Shown in pieces: positions 7,342-15,725 of a stretch of 37,463 nucleotides of DNA (positions within the stretch are counted from its first letter, which is position 1; every line of letters begins with the position of its first letter). The notes under the pieces were generated by a model, which was given only the letters and a program-made list of their open reading frames with translations, made no database searches and was not told the DNA's origin. Position numbers and translations under genes: made by a program. Source of the stretch: Owenweeksia sp. (GTDB lineage: Bacteria > Bacteroidota > Bacteroidia > Flavobacteriales > Schleiferiaceae); contig NZNV01000009.1 of NCBI GenBank assembly GCA_002695025.1, positions 1-37,463 on the forward strand, in the 5' to 3' direction.

Positions 7342-8802
7342 ATGAAAAAATTAGTACTATGTGTGGCTTTCCCTCTGGCCGCTATGGCTCAGAACCCGGT
7401 TGGCCAAATGATTATTGGTGATAATGATGACGACCGTATGGGCCAGAGTTGTGCACTATCCAATGATGGTAGTATCCTGGCCATTGGCTCTTCTTATCAT
7501 GATGGCGCAGGTGCCGATGCCGGTATGGTACGGGTATACACCAATATGGGTGGTACCTGGACGGCTATGGGTAATGATATCAATGGCTTGGTGGCCGGTG
7601 ACCGTTTTGGTACTTCAATGAGTATTTCCGGGGATGGTAATATACTGGCGGTAGCCACTCCATTTAGTGATGTAGGTGGTAACAATACCGGACAAGTACG
7701 GGTATTTGAGTATAGCAATAACAACTGGATACAAAAAGGCAGCACCCTCAACGGTATGGCGGCCAATGACGCCTTTGGAACCGATGTGGCTCTTTCGGAC
7801 GATGGCACGCACCTGGTGGTAGGTGGTCCCTATAACGATGGAAATGCCTCTAATTCGGGTCACGCCCGCGTATACCAGTTTACCAATGGTGAGTGGGCAC
7901 AAGTAGGAGCTGACATACAAGGCAAAGGCAGTAATAACAATACCGGTGAAAGTGTGGCTATTTCGGCTGACGGTTCTACAGTAGCCGTTGGGTCTCCTGC
8001 CAATGGCACCATGGGTTCTTTTGCGGGTTTAGCCCGTGTGTTTAAGTACACCAACGGTAGCTGGACCCAGCAGGGAGCAGATATTTACGGTCAAAATGCA
8101 GGGGATTGGTCTGGAGAAAGTGTGGAACTCTCCGATGATGGCTCCGTGGTCATGATTGCCGGACGAAGTGCAGGTGCCGGGGCAGGGCAAATACGTCTGT
8201 TTACCTATAGTAATAATACATGGACGCAAAAGGGAAGCGATCTTAACGGAGAGGCCGCTGGCGATTTTTCGGGATGGTCCACCAGCCTTTCTGCCAACGG
8301 TAATATTGTGGCTATTGGTGCAGTAGGAAATGATGGAAATGGCCAAAGCTCGGGCCACGTAAGAGTATACTCTTTTTTTGGAACAGACTGGATTCAGGTA
8401 GGTGCGGATATTGACGGTGCCCAGGCCAATGATGCCTGCGGTTCTGCAGCCAGCCTTTCCGCAGATGGAACTATCCTGGCCGTAGGTACATACCGATACG
8501 GTATTCCTAACGATACGGTAAAACCGGGTTCGGTTCAGGTTTGGGACCTTACCACTCCCCTGGCCAACCGCAACGAAGTGGCCACGGGTTTAGCCGTATA
8601 TCCTCAGCCAGCTGTGGATTTCGTGAATATTGAAACCACCAGCGGAACACTGGAGTCGGTAAGCCTATACAATACCAGGGGAGAACACGTTTTAACAAGC
8701 TATGAAGCCCAGCTTAAGCTCCAGGATATAGCCTCGGGGCTCTACATTCTTCAGTTAGAGACCAGCGAAGGTGTGTATCGTCAAAAACTGATCATCCAAT
8801 AA
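7342..8802 (+). CDS. Secreted seven-repeat beta-propeller protein with T9SS sorting domain
   Basis: The 486-residue protein has a signal peptide (MKKLVLCVAFPLAAMAQ), then seven consecutive repeats of about 54-60 residues. Each contains an S-x-DG-x-x-x-A-V/I-G-like strand pair and an R-V-(Y/F)-x-(Y/F)...W-x-Q-x-G-x-(D/L) strand pair, for example ALSNDGSILAIGS and VRVYTNMGGTWTAMG. Seven such units predict a closed seven-bladed propeller of the FG-GAP/integrin-like kind. The last about 75 residues (LAVYPQPAVDFVNIE to RQKLIIQ) form a type A T9SS C-terminal domain, so the protein is exported through T9SS and probably anchored at or released from the surface. Binding partner unknown: such propellers usually bind proteins or glycans. 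A terminator follows within 25 bases. Confidence 0.85.
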   Translation: MKKLVLCVAFPLAAMAQNPVGQMIIGDNDDDRMGQSCALSNDGSILAIGSSYHDGAGADAGMVRVYTNMGGTWTAMGNDINGLVAGDRFGTSMSISGDGNILAVATPFSDVGGNNTGQVRVFEYSNNNWIQKGSTLNGMAANDAFGTDVALSDDGTHLVVGGPYNDGNASNSGHARVYQFTNGEWAQVGADIQGKGSNNNTGESVAISADGSTVAVGSPANGTMGSFAGLARVFKYTNGSWTQQGADIYGQNAGDWSGESVELSDDGSVVMIAGRSAGAGAGQIRLFTYSNNTWTQKGSDLNGEAAGDFSGWSTSLSANGNIVAIGAVGNDGNGQSSGHVRVYSFFGTDWIQVGADIDGAQANDACGSAASLSADGTILAVGTYRYGIPNDTVKPGSVQVWDLTTPLANRNEVATGLAVYPQPAVDFVNIETTSGTLESVSLYNTRGEHVLTSYEAQLKLQDIASGLYILQLETSEGVYRQKLIIQ

Positions 8803-8825
8803 AAAATCCTTTTGTACGGGATCAA

Positions 8826-8858
8826 AGGCCATCGTAAGAATATTGCGATGGCTTTTTT
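8826..8858 (+). terminator. Rho-independent terminator of the propeller gene
   Basis: GCCATCG (8828-8834) pairs with CGATGGC (8846-8852) around an 11-base loop, followed by TTTTTT. Confidence 0.82.
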
Positions 8859-8876
8859 GCTTTTACACCGTAAATG

Positions 8877-8895
8877 TTAACACTACAGGTGTTAA
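8877..8895. other. Small inverted repeat over the stop codon of the barrel gene
   Basis: TTAACAC (8877-8883) and GTGTTAA (8889-8895) form a seven-pair stem with a TACAG loop. The TAA of the minus-strand barrel gene (8892-8894) sits inside the stem. It could be part of a transcript end, but there is no good T run. Confidence 0.4.
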
Positions 8896-9488
8896 AATTG
8901 GCGGGAAATACCCAGATTGAGGGTACCTGCATAAGGTCTTTGCTCCAATTGTGTTGAATTCAGGTAAACTGAATTCAGAAAAATACTGGCCTGGGGCATA
9001 AGGTGGATCTTCCACCGGTCATTAATGGCATAGGAAAGGTCAAAGCCTCCTATACCTTCAAAAGTATTGCCCTGGAAAGGGCTTTGAGAACCATGGTTAC
9101 TATGGCTTACGGCCGTTAAATTATCAGGATCTACCCATGAAGACTGCGCAGCCGTTAAAGAGTTCCAAACCACACCCAACTGCCCATGCAGCGCTATATT
9201 TTTAGAATGCCATATCCGTAGTCCTACTATAACCGGTACCTGCAGATAATCATAGGTGTTAACCGTGGTGTGATTGATAACGTCATGGTGGAAAGCATAG
9301 CGCTCTGAAAAGGAAGCATAACCAAGGCCTGTAGCAATATATATCTTGGGATTGAGGCGATAGCGTACACCTATAGAATAATTAAAAGTTAAACCCGAGC
9401 GCTCGTGTTTGTTTTTATGGGTCTGAAGATCTTCATCCGGCTTAATGTGCAGGATACGGTACGAAGCTCCGACACCGCCCTGTGCCAT
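8892..9488 (-). CDS. Outer-membrane beta-barrel domain, apparently the severed C-terminal half of the upstream gene
   Basis: The 198-residue reading has repeated amphipathic strands ending in aromatic residues and the core YLQVPVIVGLRIW, typical of the small eight-stranded PorT/OMP_b-brl_2 barrels of Bacteroidota; it ends in NLGISRQF with a terminal aromatic residue. It has no signal peptide. The same reading frame continues upstream for nine codons (TFSAKRFTL, which completes the first barrel strand) until the TAA at 9516-9518 that ends the membrane-regulator gene. In Bacteroidota such regulators are often a single protein: cytoplasmic N terminus, one transmembrane helix, linker, barrel. The in-frame stop has therefore probably split a gene of about 462 codons. 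Independent translation from ATG 9488 would yield a barrel with no export signal. Confidence 0.7.
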   Translation of the reverse strand: MAQGGVGASYRILHIKPDEDLQTHKNKHERSGLTFNYSIGVRYRLNPKIYIATGLGYASFSERYAFHHDVINHTTVNTYDYLQVPVIVGLRIWHSKNIALHGQLGVVWNSLTAAQSSWVDPDNLTAVSHSNHGSQSPFQGNTFEGIGGFDLSYAINDRWKIHLMPQASIFLNSVYLNSTQLEQRPYAGTLNLGISRQF

Positions 9489-9515
9489 GAGGGTAAACCG
9501 CTTAGCGGAAAAGGT

Positions 9516-10280
9516 TTATTGTTCCAATGACAACAATGAGCCTTTTTCATTTACTACAAGGGAAGTGTCATTGGGGAGAGCCGCTTCGGAAGAAGTTGTC
9601 CTTCCTATATCAACACCCCTCTCTTCCGGGTCCACAGGCTGAAAAGCAGTACTCGTTTCTTTCACATCCGGGTTGGTTCCTGCTCCCTGGATACCCGGAG
9701 GTATGAAGGAGGAATTATCAGGTATTTCCCCTTTTTGCTTTTCAGCTTGTACCCGCTCCCGCTCATATTGGATGGTAACCTTAGTATCCGGCTCAGAAAC
9801 GGCAGAAGCCAGGCTTACAGAAGAGACTTTCTCAGAACCGGAACTTGTTTTGGTATCCGATACCGGCAATGCCTGGGTTTTGAGAGAGGAAACGGCTCCT
9901 GTTGAAATGGATTTCTCCGTAATAGTTTCAGGTAAAGACTCCACACCTGAAACTTTCCCGGAGCCCTCTGAATCTTTGTTGCCGGCTTTGGTGTCAGCTG
10001 GTAAATCGGGACTCTCCATTACACTATCCACAGGCTGTAGTTGCGGAGCGGATTGGTTTTTTAAAGGATAGAACACCCAAACCAGGGTTATCCCAAGGGT
10101 ACAAAGTAAAGCCAGCAGAAGCCAACCTGCTATTCTGTTTTTCCTTTTAGCAGGTAAGGACGCAAGATTGATCTCTGATTGTATGGCTTCAAAAACGGAC
10201 TCCTCTACCGGAAGCTTAAAACCTTCCAGTTTTTGCTTCAGCACATCTTCAGTTGTATTTTTCCCGTCCTCCTCTTTCAT
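9516..10280 (-). CDS. Single-pass membrane protein partnered with an ECF sigma factor (anti-sigma-like N terminus)
   Basis: The 254-residue protein has a short acidic cytoplasmic N terminus (LKQKLEGFKLPVEESVFEAIQ), one transmembrane helix at about 49-72 (GWLLLALLCTLGITLVWVFYP) and a long, low-complexity periplasmic linker rich in serine, threonine, glutamate and lysine. Its ATG overlaps the TGA of the sigma factor gene (ATGA at 10277-10280), a coupling typical of sigma/anti-sigma pairs. The role is inferred: it may hold or release the sigma factor in response to an envelope signal. Beyond its TAA (9516-9518) the same frame runs into a beta-barrel domain, so the protein may be a truncated version of a longer family member. 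No zinc-binding anti-sigma motif (HxxxCxxC) is present. Confidence 0.72.
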   Translation of the reverse strand: MKEEDGKNTTEDVLKQKLEGFKLPVEESVFEAIQSEINLASLPAKRKNRIAGWLLLALLCTLGITLVWVFYPLKNQSAPQLQPVDSVMESPDLPADTKAGNKDSEGSGKVSGVESLPETITEKSISTGAVSSLKTQALPVSDTKTSSGSEKVSSVSLASAVSEPDTKVTIQYERERVQAEKQKGEIPDNSSFIPPGIQGAGTNPDVKETSTAFQPVDPEERGVDIGRTTSSEAALPNDTSLVVNEKGSLLSLEQ

Positions 10281-10822
10281 CGGGCCGCACTATATATGTG
10301 TATAGTTTTGAGCAATTCTCTCAATTTTTGTTTAGCCTTGGTAAGTTGGCTGCGTGAAGCGCTTTCGGAAATACCCAACTGCTCCCCGATCTCTTTATGC
10401 GAATAGCCTTCCAGTACGCTAAGGTTAAAAACCATGCGATAACCATCAGGAAGCTTATGGATCAATTCCACAATTTCTTGTGCACTCATCTCGTCAATGG
10501 GTAATTCCCAGTTGGAAACACTTTTATCGGCCAAAACACTATCCGGCTCAAAAATTATTTTTTTTCGCTTGTTTATGTATTCAAGACAGCAATTTATGAG
10601 AATTCGCTTCATCCACCCCTCAAAACTTCCCTTAAAAGAATAGCTGTTTAGGTTTTTATAGATTTTCACAAAAGTCTCCTGGAGTACGTCATTGCTGGCA
10701 TGCGGGCAACCTACGTAGCGGTAGGCAATACCCTTAAATAAAGGGGCGTAGCGGTTGTAGATCTGGCGGAAACTTTCCTGATTACCATCCTTAATTTCTT
10801 GTATGAGTTGGTTGTGATCCAA
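10277..10822 (-). CDS. ECF-subfamily RNA polymerase sigma factor
   Basis: The 181-residue protein has the two conserved sigma-70 regions and nothing else, as in extracytoplasmic-function sigma factors. Region 2 covers about 8-85 (SFRQIYNRYAPLFKGIAYRY, DVLQETFVKIYKNL, FEGWMKRILIN), which binds core polymerase and the -10 element. Region 4 covers about 120-175 (LPDGYRMVFNLSVLEGYSHKEIGEQLGISESASRSQL split over its helix-turn-helix), which binds the -35 element. It is the first gene of a minus-strand unit and is coupled by a four-base ATGA overlap to a transmembrane regulator. Autoregulation and envelope-stress signalling are common for such pairs, but targets here are unknown. It is divergent from the DUF4397 protein gene, which begins 75 bases away. 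Confidence 0.9.
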   Translation of the reverse strand: MDHNQLIQEIKDGNQESFRQIYNRYAPLFKGIAYRYVGCPHASNDVLQETFVKIYKNLNSYSFKGSFEGWMKRILINCCLEYINKRKKIIFEPDSVLADKSVSNWELPIDEMSAQEIVELIHKLPDGYRMVFNLSVLEGYSHKEIGEQLGISESASRSQLTKAKQKLRELLKTIHIYSAAR

Positions 10823-10897
10823 AATTTTTTTTGTGGGGCAGGAAGCGTTTTACGGACTACTTCAATCTACTTATCAAATACCTAAATACAATTAGAA

Positions 10898-12598
10898 ATG
10901 AATATGTTCGAAAATTACCCCAAGAAAATTTTCCTTGCCTTATGCTTAATGGGAGGGATCTTAGTTACACAAGCTCAAACGGCCCGCGTTCAGGTTATCC
11001 ACAACTGCGCGGATGATATTGCCGATAGTGTGGATGTGTATTTGAATGGTAATCTGTTATTAGACAATTTTGCCTTTAGAACCGCCACATCTTTTATTGA
11101 TGCTCCTGCCGGTGTACCCATTGATATTGATGTGGCTCCTAAAACCAGTACCAGTGTGGCTAATTCCATTTACAATTTGAACACCACCCTGGTATCGGGC
11201 GAAACCTACGTAATCGTGGCAGCCGGTATTACGGGTTTAAGCAGTACCACCTATTCCAACACCCCTGCTTTTGAGTTGGATGTGTTCCCCATGGCTCGTG
11301 AGCAGGCGGCCACAGCTGGTAATACCGATGTGCTGGTATACCATGGTGCTACCGATGCTCCTACAGTAGATGTTTACGAGAGCAGGGTTTTAAATGCCAC
11401 GGCTTCGGATGACCTTATGTACTCCGATTTTGATGGTTACCTTGAACTACCTGCTAACGATTACACGGTAGAAGTGAGAGATGCCAGCGGAACTACCGTA
11501 GTGGCCAGCTACGAAGCTCCTCTGCAAGCTCTGGGCCTTCAGGACTCGGCCTTAACTGTGTTGGCATCGGGTTTTCTGGATCCTTCAGCAAATGGCAATG
11601 GTCCTGCCTTTGGGTTGTATGCCGCTTTGCCTGCCGGTGGCAATTTAATTGCCCTGCCCAATTCTACTGCCCGCCTGCAGGTTATCCACAACTGCGCGGA
11701 TGATATTGCGGATAGTGTGGATGTATACCTCAATGGTAACCTATTGCTGGACAATTTTGCCTTCCGGACTGCTACCCCCTTTATTGATGCTCCTGCAGGA
11801 GTAACCATTGATATTGATGTGGCGCCCAAAACCAGTACTAGTGTGGCTAATTCTATTTACAATCTCAGTACTGCACTCACCTCCGGTGAAACTTATGTGG
11901 TTGTGGCTGCTGGTATCACTGGTTTGAGTTCTACTACCTATTCAGTAAACCCACCATTTGAACTGGATGTATTCCCCATGGCTCGTGAGCAGGCGGCCAC
12001 GGCTGGCAATACCGATGTTTTGGTATATCATGGTGCTACCGATGCTCCTACGGTGGATATTTATGAAAGTAGTGTATTAATGGCCACGGCCTCTGACGAC
12101 CTGATGTACTCCGATTTTGATGGTTACCTTGAGTTGCCCAACAACGATTACATTGTGGAGGTACGGGATGCATCCGGCACCAGTGTAGTAGCCAGTTATC
12201 TGGCACCTCTTCAAACCCTGGCACTTGAAGATTCGGCTATTACGGTATTAGCATCTGGTTTCCTGGATCCTTCCGTAAATGGCAATGGCCCTGCTTTTGG
12301 CTTATTTGCTGCTTTAGCTACCGGGGGTAATTTAATTGCCTTGCCAGAAGGTTTTGTAGGACTCAATGAGACAGCCGGTATGGATCTTTCCATTTATCCA
12401 AATCCAAGTAAAGGTACTTTATTCATTAATGGACTTCATAATGGCCGGGTGATCATTACTAATCTTTCCGGAAAAGTGGTAAAAGAAGTCAATAATACAG
12501 GTGACAGGATTGATATCCGTGATCTCAGTAAAGGATTTTACCAGGTTTCCATTGAGCAAGAAGGCCAGGTTTTCAATGTAAAGCTGATCAAGGAATAG
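10898..12598 (+). CDS. Secreted protein with duplicated DUF4397 modules and a T9SS sorting domain
   Basis: The 566-residue protein has a signal peptide to about residue 27 (ALCLMGGILVTQAQ), two nearly identical 229-residue units (29-257 and 258-486) and a type A T9SS C-terminal domain from about 490 (DLSIYPNPSKGTLFING ... FNVKLIKE). Within each unit, ARVQVIHNCADDIADSVDVY and TDVLVYHGATDAPTVDVYE mark two DUF4397-like halves, giving four beta-sandwich-like domains. The function of DUF4397 is unknown; the domains resemble extracellular adhesive or stalk modules. The two units are also very similar in DNA (period 687 bases), indicating recent duplication or gene conversion. Two start codons, 10898 and 10904, are possible. 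It is divergent from the ECF sigma gene, making it a candidate target of that sigma factor, though no promoter motif proves this. Confidence 0.85.
   Translation: MNMFENYPKKIFLALCLMGGILVTQAQTARVQVIHNCADDIADSVDVYLNGNLLLDNFAFRTATSFIDAPAGVPIDIDVAPKTSTSVANSIYNLNTTLVSGETYVIVAAGITGLSSTTYSNTPAFELDVFPMAREQAATAGNTDVLVYHGATDAPTVDVYESRVLNATASDDLMYSDFDGYLELPANDYTVEVRDASGTTVVASYEAPLQALGLQDSALTVLASGFLDPSANGNGPAFGLYAALPAGGNLIALPNSTARLQVIHNCADDIADSVDVYLNGNLLLDNFAFRTATPFIDAPAGVTIDIDVAPKTSTSVANSIYNLSTALTSGETYVVVAAGITGLSSTTYSVNPPFELDVFPMAREQAATAGNTDVLVYHGATDAPTVDIYESSVLMATASDDLMYSDFDGYLELPNNDYIVEVRDASGTSVVASYLAPLQTLALEDSAITVLASGFLDPSVNGNGPAFGLFAALATGGNLIALPEGFVGLNETAGMDLSIYPNPSKGTLFINGLHNGRVIITNLSGKVVKEVNNTGDRIDIRDLSKGFYQVSIEQEGQVFNVKLIKE
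10982..12355 (+). repeat. Tandem 687-base intragenic duplication
   Basis: Two direct copies (10982-11668 and 11669-12355) encode the two DUF4397 units. The copies start with near-identical stretches such as GGTTATCCACAACTGCGCGG, and GAGCAGGCGGCCAC recurs in both; most differences are synonymous. Confidence 0.9.
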
Positions 12599-12626
12599 TG
12601 GTTTTTGCCCATATACTCTGATAGTG

Positions 12627-12654
12627 AGCCCATCCTCCCCGGATGGGCTTTTTT
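12627..12654 (+). terminator. Rho-independent terminator of the DUF4397 gene
   Basis: AGCCCATCC (12627-12635) pairs perfectly with GGATGGGCT (12641-12649) around a five-base loop, followed by TTTTTT (12649-12654). Confidence 0.88.
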
Positions 12655-12805
12655 GGATAAGCCTAAGTGTGTTTACACAATGTGGCAACAGAAGTTTATA
12701 CATTTCGCAGGCCGGGAATGCCGTGAGCGTATCAATGGTCCATTCATGTGGTCTACCCTTTTATACAAACTCACCGTCCCTTTGCGGGAGTTTCTTCAGG
12801 CTACT

Positions 12806-12840
12806 TTAAAAGAGGAAACCGGCCAGGTATTCCCGGCCGG
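12806..12840 (-). terminator. Terminator of the C10 protease gene
   Basis: CCGGCC (12819-12824) and GGCCGG (12835-12840) form a GC-only stem. On the minus strand it is followed by TTTCCTCTTTTAAA, and it lies about 30 bases beyond the stop. Confidence 0.65.
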
Positions 12841-12868
12841 CTATATTTACTTTAACGTAAAATCCGAT

Positions 12869-14104
12869 TTATGGATGAATGTTAATGATCATTTTCCGGT
12901 CGCGGTTATAATCGCTTGAACCGGGTGTGAAATCATTGTAGTGGTACCAGGCATTACTGATACCAGACCAACCCCAGTTCATCCAGAAATAGGTGGGAGA
13001 ATACGTATAGGTCTCATATTCATAGCGTGTTCCGGGATTGTGAATGGAAATGTACTTATTACGCTTATACCCGTCACAAACCCAGGCATGGCCGGAGGAA
13101 TTATCCGGAGTGCGTCCCCGGAGAATAACAGGACGGGAGAAATAATTGAGCTGTGATACTACCGTACTTGCATTGTAACCTACATAAGTGGCAGTACTCG
13201 CATAACCGTAGTTGTTTACCAGCACATTACGGGCATTCCCCGTTTGAGCCCCAGAACCAGTACAGCTATAGCTCATTCCTACGTAATTACCAATATCCCG
13301 CATCAGTTTGGATGTTTCATTGCTTCCGGAACCGTTGGGCATACTACTCCAGCTGTAAGCATTGGTGGGATAGGCCCAGTAACGCATTACCTGAGCTGTG
13401 GCTGTAGCCACACACCCGGCCGGTGCATTGCCGTTGCTATAACCGCTACAATTGAGGTTACCATCATTTACAAGATTGTTGTAACCTACACCCTGCCCCC
13501 AGGTAGTAGCCATTAGCGGACCTTTTTGTTCCTGAACGGTACCACCGGATATTATGATCTCTTCATCCTCAGGAGGGGCAGCGTAGGACCACTGCTTTTC
13601 AATTTCTCCGGGTATGGATTTCTTTTGTGACTGACGCAACTCTACAGCTCGTGCCTTGTGATCCTCTATCCAGTCGTATAAACCACAGGATTGAATAAAC
13701 TGTGGGTTTGTATTAAAATAACCCGTTTCCGAAAAAGCCAGGATAGGCACTTCTCTGCGCGTGGCAGAAACCACTACAAAACCTTCCGGTTGCATCTGGA
13801 TCACATAAAAGGCTGCCAAACCATCCGATCCGAAAATAGTAGTGGTTTCCTTTACTTCTTTTTCAGAATCAAAACCCCGGGACGACCGAAAATCAGCCCG
13901 GTTAAGAGCCTTGGGATCCGGATGATGCAGAAAAGCCTGATCATGGGCAAAGTTACGGGCCACCTTTTTGGCCAGTTGCAGGGAAACATCAGCCTGGTCT
14001 GGCTGACCGGGAGTGTGATTGCTGCGCTCTTCTTTAGAGCAGCTCACAAGTACCAACAAAGCCATTAGCAAGGCCAGTACAGAGGTAGTTTTCAAAATTC
14101 TCAT
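12869..14104 (-). CDS. C10-family cysteine protease (streptopain-like), surface lipoprotein
   Basis: The 411-residue protein is a lipoprotein: hydrophobic signal, lipobox LVSC with C22, then SKEE, which matches the x-K-[DE]-[DE] export signal for surface-exposed lipoproteins. Residues 40-165 resemble the inhibitory prodomain of SpeB-like proteases (FYVIQMQPEGFVVVSATR). The mature domain has nucleophile C231 in PAGCVATATAQVMRYW and H339 in SGHAWVCDGY, followed by YFWMNWGWSG with the conserved tryptophans of the C10 fold. It should be a papain-fold endopeptidase made as a zymogen. It lacks a T9SS tail, so surface delivery would depend on the lipid anchor. It is transcribed alone and has its own terminator. 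Substrate (environmental protein, host protein or competitor) is unknown. Confidence 0.9.
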   Translation of the reverse strand: MRILKTTSVLALLMALLVLVSCSKEERSNHTPGQPDQADVSLQLAKKVARNFAHDQAFLHHPDPKALNRADFRSSRGFDSEKEVKETTTIFGSDGLAAFYVIQMQPEGFVVVSATRREVPILAFSETGYFNTNPQFIQSCGLYDWIEDHKARAVELRQSQKKSIPGEIEKQWSYAAPPEDEEIIISGGTVQEQKGPLMATTWGQGVGYNNLVNDGNLNCSGYSNGNAPAGCVATATAQVMRYWAYPTNAYSWSSMPNGSGSNETSKLMRDIGNYVGMSYSCTGSGAQTGNARNVLVNNYGYASTATYVGYNASTVVSQLNYFSRPVILRGRTPDNSSGHAWVCDGYKRNKYISIHNPGTRYEYETYTYSPTYFWMNWGWSGISNAWYHYNDFTPGSSDYNRDRKMIINIHP

Positions 14105-14274
14105 GTTAGACGTATTAGATTAATCAGTGCAAAAAATAAGTAAAGTCGACATGAAAATCTAAGCTTAACCACATTATTTTCAGACAAGTAGACCTTCAAT
14201 AACGTGCATTATACGCGTTTAAAAATCTCAAACGCTTCATCTCCAATTTTTAGAACTGATACATATACAAGCCT

Positions 14275-14305
14275 AAAAAAAAGGATGAGACCCTTTTAAG
14301 GCTCA
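14275..14305 (-). terminator. Terminator of the two-component operon
   Basis: On the minus strand TGAG-CCTT and AAGG-(GT)-CTCA (14305 to 14286) form a bulged stem followed by TCC and a run of T (14282-14275), about 70 bases after the kinase stop. Confidence 0.62.
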
Positions 14306-14375
14306 GGGACAAATCGAGATCAAATAGCGGTGCTTGCTTATTCCCCGGAAGGACTCCTTTGAGATATTTGACGCA

Positions 14376-15725
14376 TTAAAAATCCAGCACAAACTCGGCC
14401 CACTCCCCCTTTACGGAGCTGGCAGAGATGCTTCCTTTATGCAGGCGCATAATCTGCCGTGACAGGCTCAGCCCAATACCCGAACCCTGCTCCCGGGTGG
14501 TATAAAACGGCAAGAAGATCTTGTCGCGTTCCTCTTCGTTAAATCCTTTACCATTATCCCGGACCTTAAGCCGTAAGGAACCCGACTTCCCGGTTTCTGC
14601 CGTGATGCGGATATGCTTGTTGGCAGTACCCTCCAAAGCTTCGGTGGCATTGTTCAACAAGTTGAGAATAACGTGCGTCAGTAATTTTTCATCGCCCGGG
14701 AATTCTTTGGAGGGATGGGTGTTGACCACTTCCAGCTGTACCTGCTCCGCTTTTTCCTGGCTTTTAAACAGCAGTCGAATAGATTCCAGCCAATGATCCA
14801 TGTTTATAGGCTTAAATTCCGGTTGAGGCACCCGCGTTAGTTTACGGTAATTGTCTACAAAGCTGCGCAGGCCTTCTGCTCTCTCTCCTATTACATTCAG
14901 CCCCTGCACGGTATTGTCAATTTCCTTTTGTTGTAGCTCTCCCGCCTTCACCGTTTCTCCTTTTTTCACATAAAAGCCGCTGAGTGTTTGGCTCAGGGAT
15001 GTAATGGGCGCTATAGAGTTCATGATCTCGTGGGTCATGATACGGATAAGTTTTTGCCAGGTCTCCAGTTCATTTTCCTCTAGTTCGGCCTTGATGTCGT
15101 ACAATGAAAAAATGCGGTACTTCTTTTCGGAAAACCGTATTACAGCTACTTGAACGGCAACCTGCTTCAGCTCCTTGCCGTCCGGAATTTTGATGCTTTC
15201 TCCCTGTCCGGGCTTCAAGCCTTCCATAAGTTTATACAGCACAGGATTATGCTGTTTTAAGCGGTCCATATGGGTAAGGTTGGGCAAGCCGGTTAATTTC
15301 AGGGCGGCATCGTTCACGATCTCTACAAAACCTTGGTCATCAATGGCTATTAAGCCACTGGCTGAACGTTTCATGAATTCGAGGAAAAAACGCTCGCTAT
15401 GTGCCTGCCGGATCCTGATCTCCGTAATCAGCTGGTTGATACGGTTCAGGTTCTCGTGCAATCCGCGTAAATTCTTATCGCTTACGTTTTCCGGGAAATG
15501 CAGGCTCCCGTCTTCACTTTTAACGGCCTCAAAGAAGAAGTGCAGCTTGCGGTGCGTACTCTGCATATAATAAAGCAAATTCCACCCGCTGATAAGTATG
15601 GCTAACAGGGAAATTACTGCATAACCCCATTCGCACAGAAATACCAAAAAAGAGGCAGCCACAATCAAAAGGGTAAAAAGCGCCAATCTCCCTATTACAC
15701 CAAAACGGGTATACTCAGAGCTCAT
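14376..15725 (-). CDS. NtrB-like sensor histidine kinase
   Basis: The 449-residue protein has two closely spaced transmembrane helices (about 13-30 and 34-52) with hardly any periplasmic loop, a linker helix, a PAS-like domain (about 110-215; ASGLIAIDDQGFVEIVNDAA), a dimerisation helix with phospho-accepting H232 in RIMTHEIMNSIAPITSL, and an ATPase domain with N-box LNLLNNATEAL, G1-box VRDNGKGF and GSGIGLSLSRQI. It senses something inside the cytoplasm or membrane and should phosphorylate the sigma-54 activator encoded immediately upstream; the genes overlap by 11 bases (15715-15725). The H-box HEIMNSIAPI is the Bacteroidota variant seen in NtrB/AtoS-like kinases. Regulation of the divergent exporter is likely. 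The signal is unknown. Confidence 0.9.
   Translation of the reverse strand: MSSEYTRFGVIGRLALFTLLIVAASFLVFLCEWGYAVISLLAILISGWNLLYYMQSTHRKLHFFFEAVKSEDGSLHFPENVSDKNLRGLHENLNRINQLITEIRIRQAHSERFFLEFMKRSASGLIAIDDQGFVEIVNDAALKLTGLPNLTHMDRLKQHNPVLYKLMEGLKPGQGESIKIPDGKELKQVAVQVAVIRFSEKKYRIFSLYDIKAELEENELETWQKLIRIMTHEIMNSIAPITSLSQTLSGFYVKKGETVKAGELQQKEIDNTVQGLNVIGERAEGLRSFVDNYRKLTRVPQPEFKPINMDHWLESIRLLFKSQEKAEQVQLEVVNTHPSKEFPGDEKLLTHVILNLLNNATEALEGTANKHIRITAETGKSGSLRLKVRDNGKGFNEEERDKIFLPFYTTREQGSGIGLSLSRQIMRLHKGSISASSVKGEWAEFVLDF

Noticed and set aside
10982-12355. Tandem repeat as a CRISPR or mobile element
   Set aside because: The repeat is a 687-base in-frame duplication within one coding gene, with no spacers, transposase or terminal inverted repeats.
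12605-12919. Open frame of 104 codons after the DUF4397 gene
   Set aside because: It starts within a strong terminator, runs into the protease gene on the other strand and has a composition unlike a real protein.
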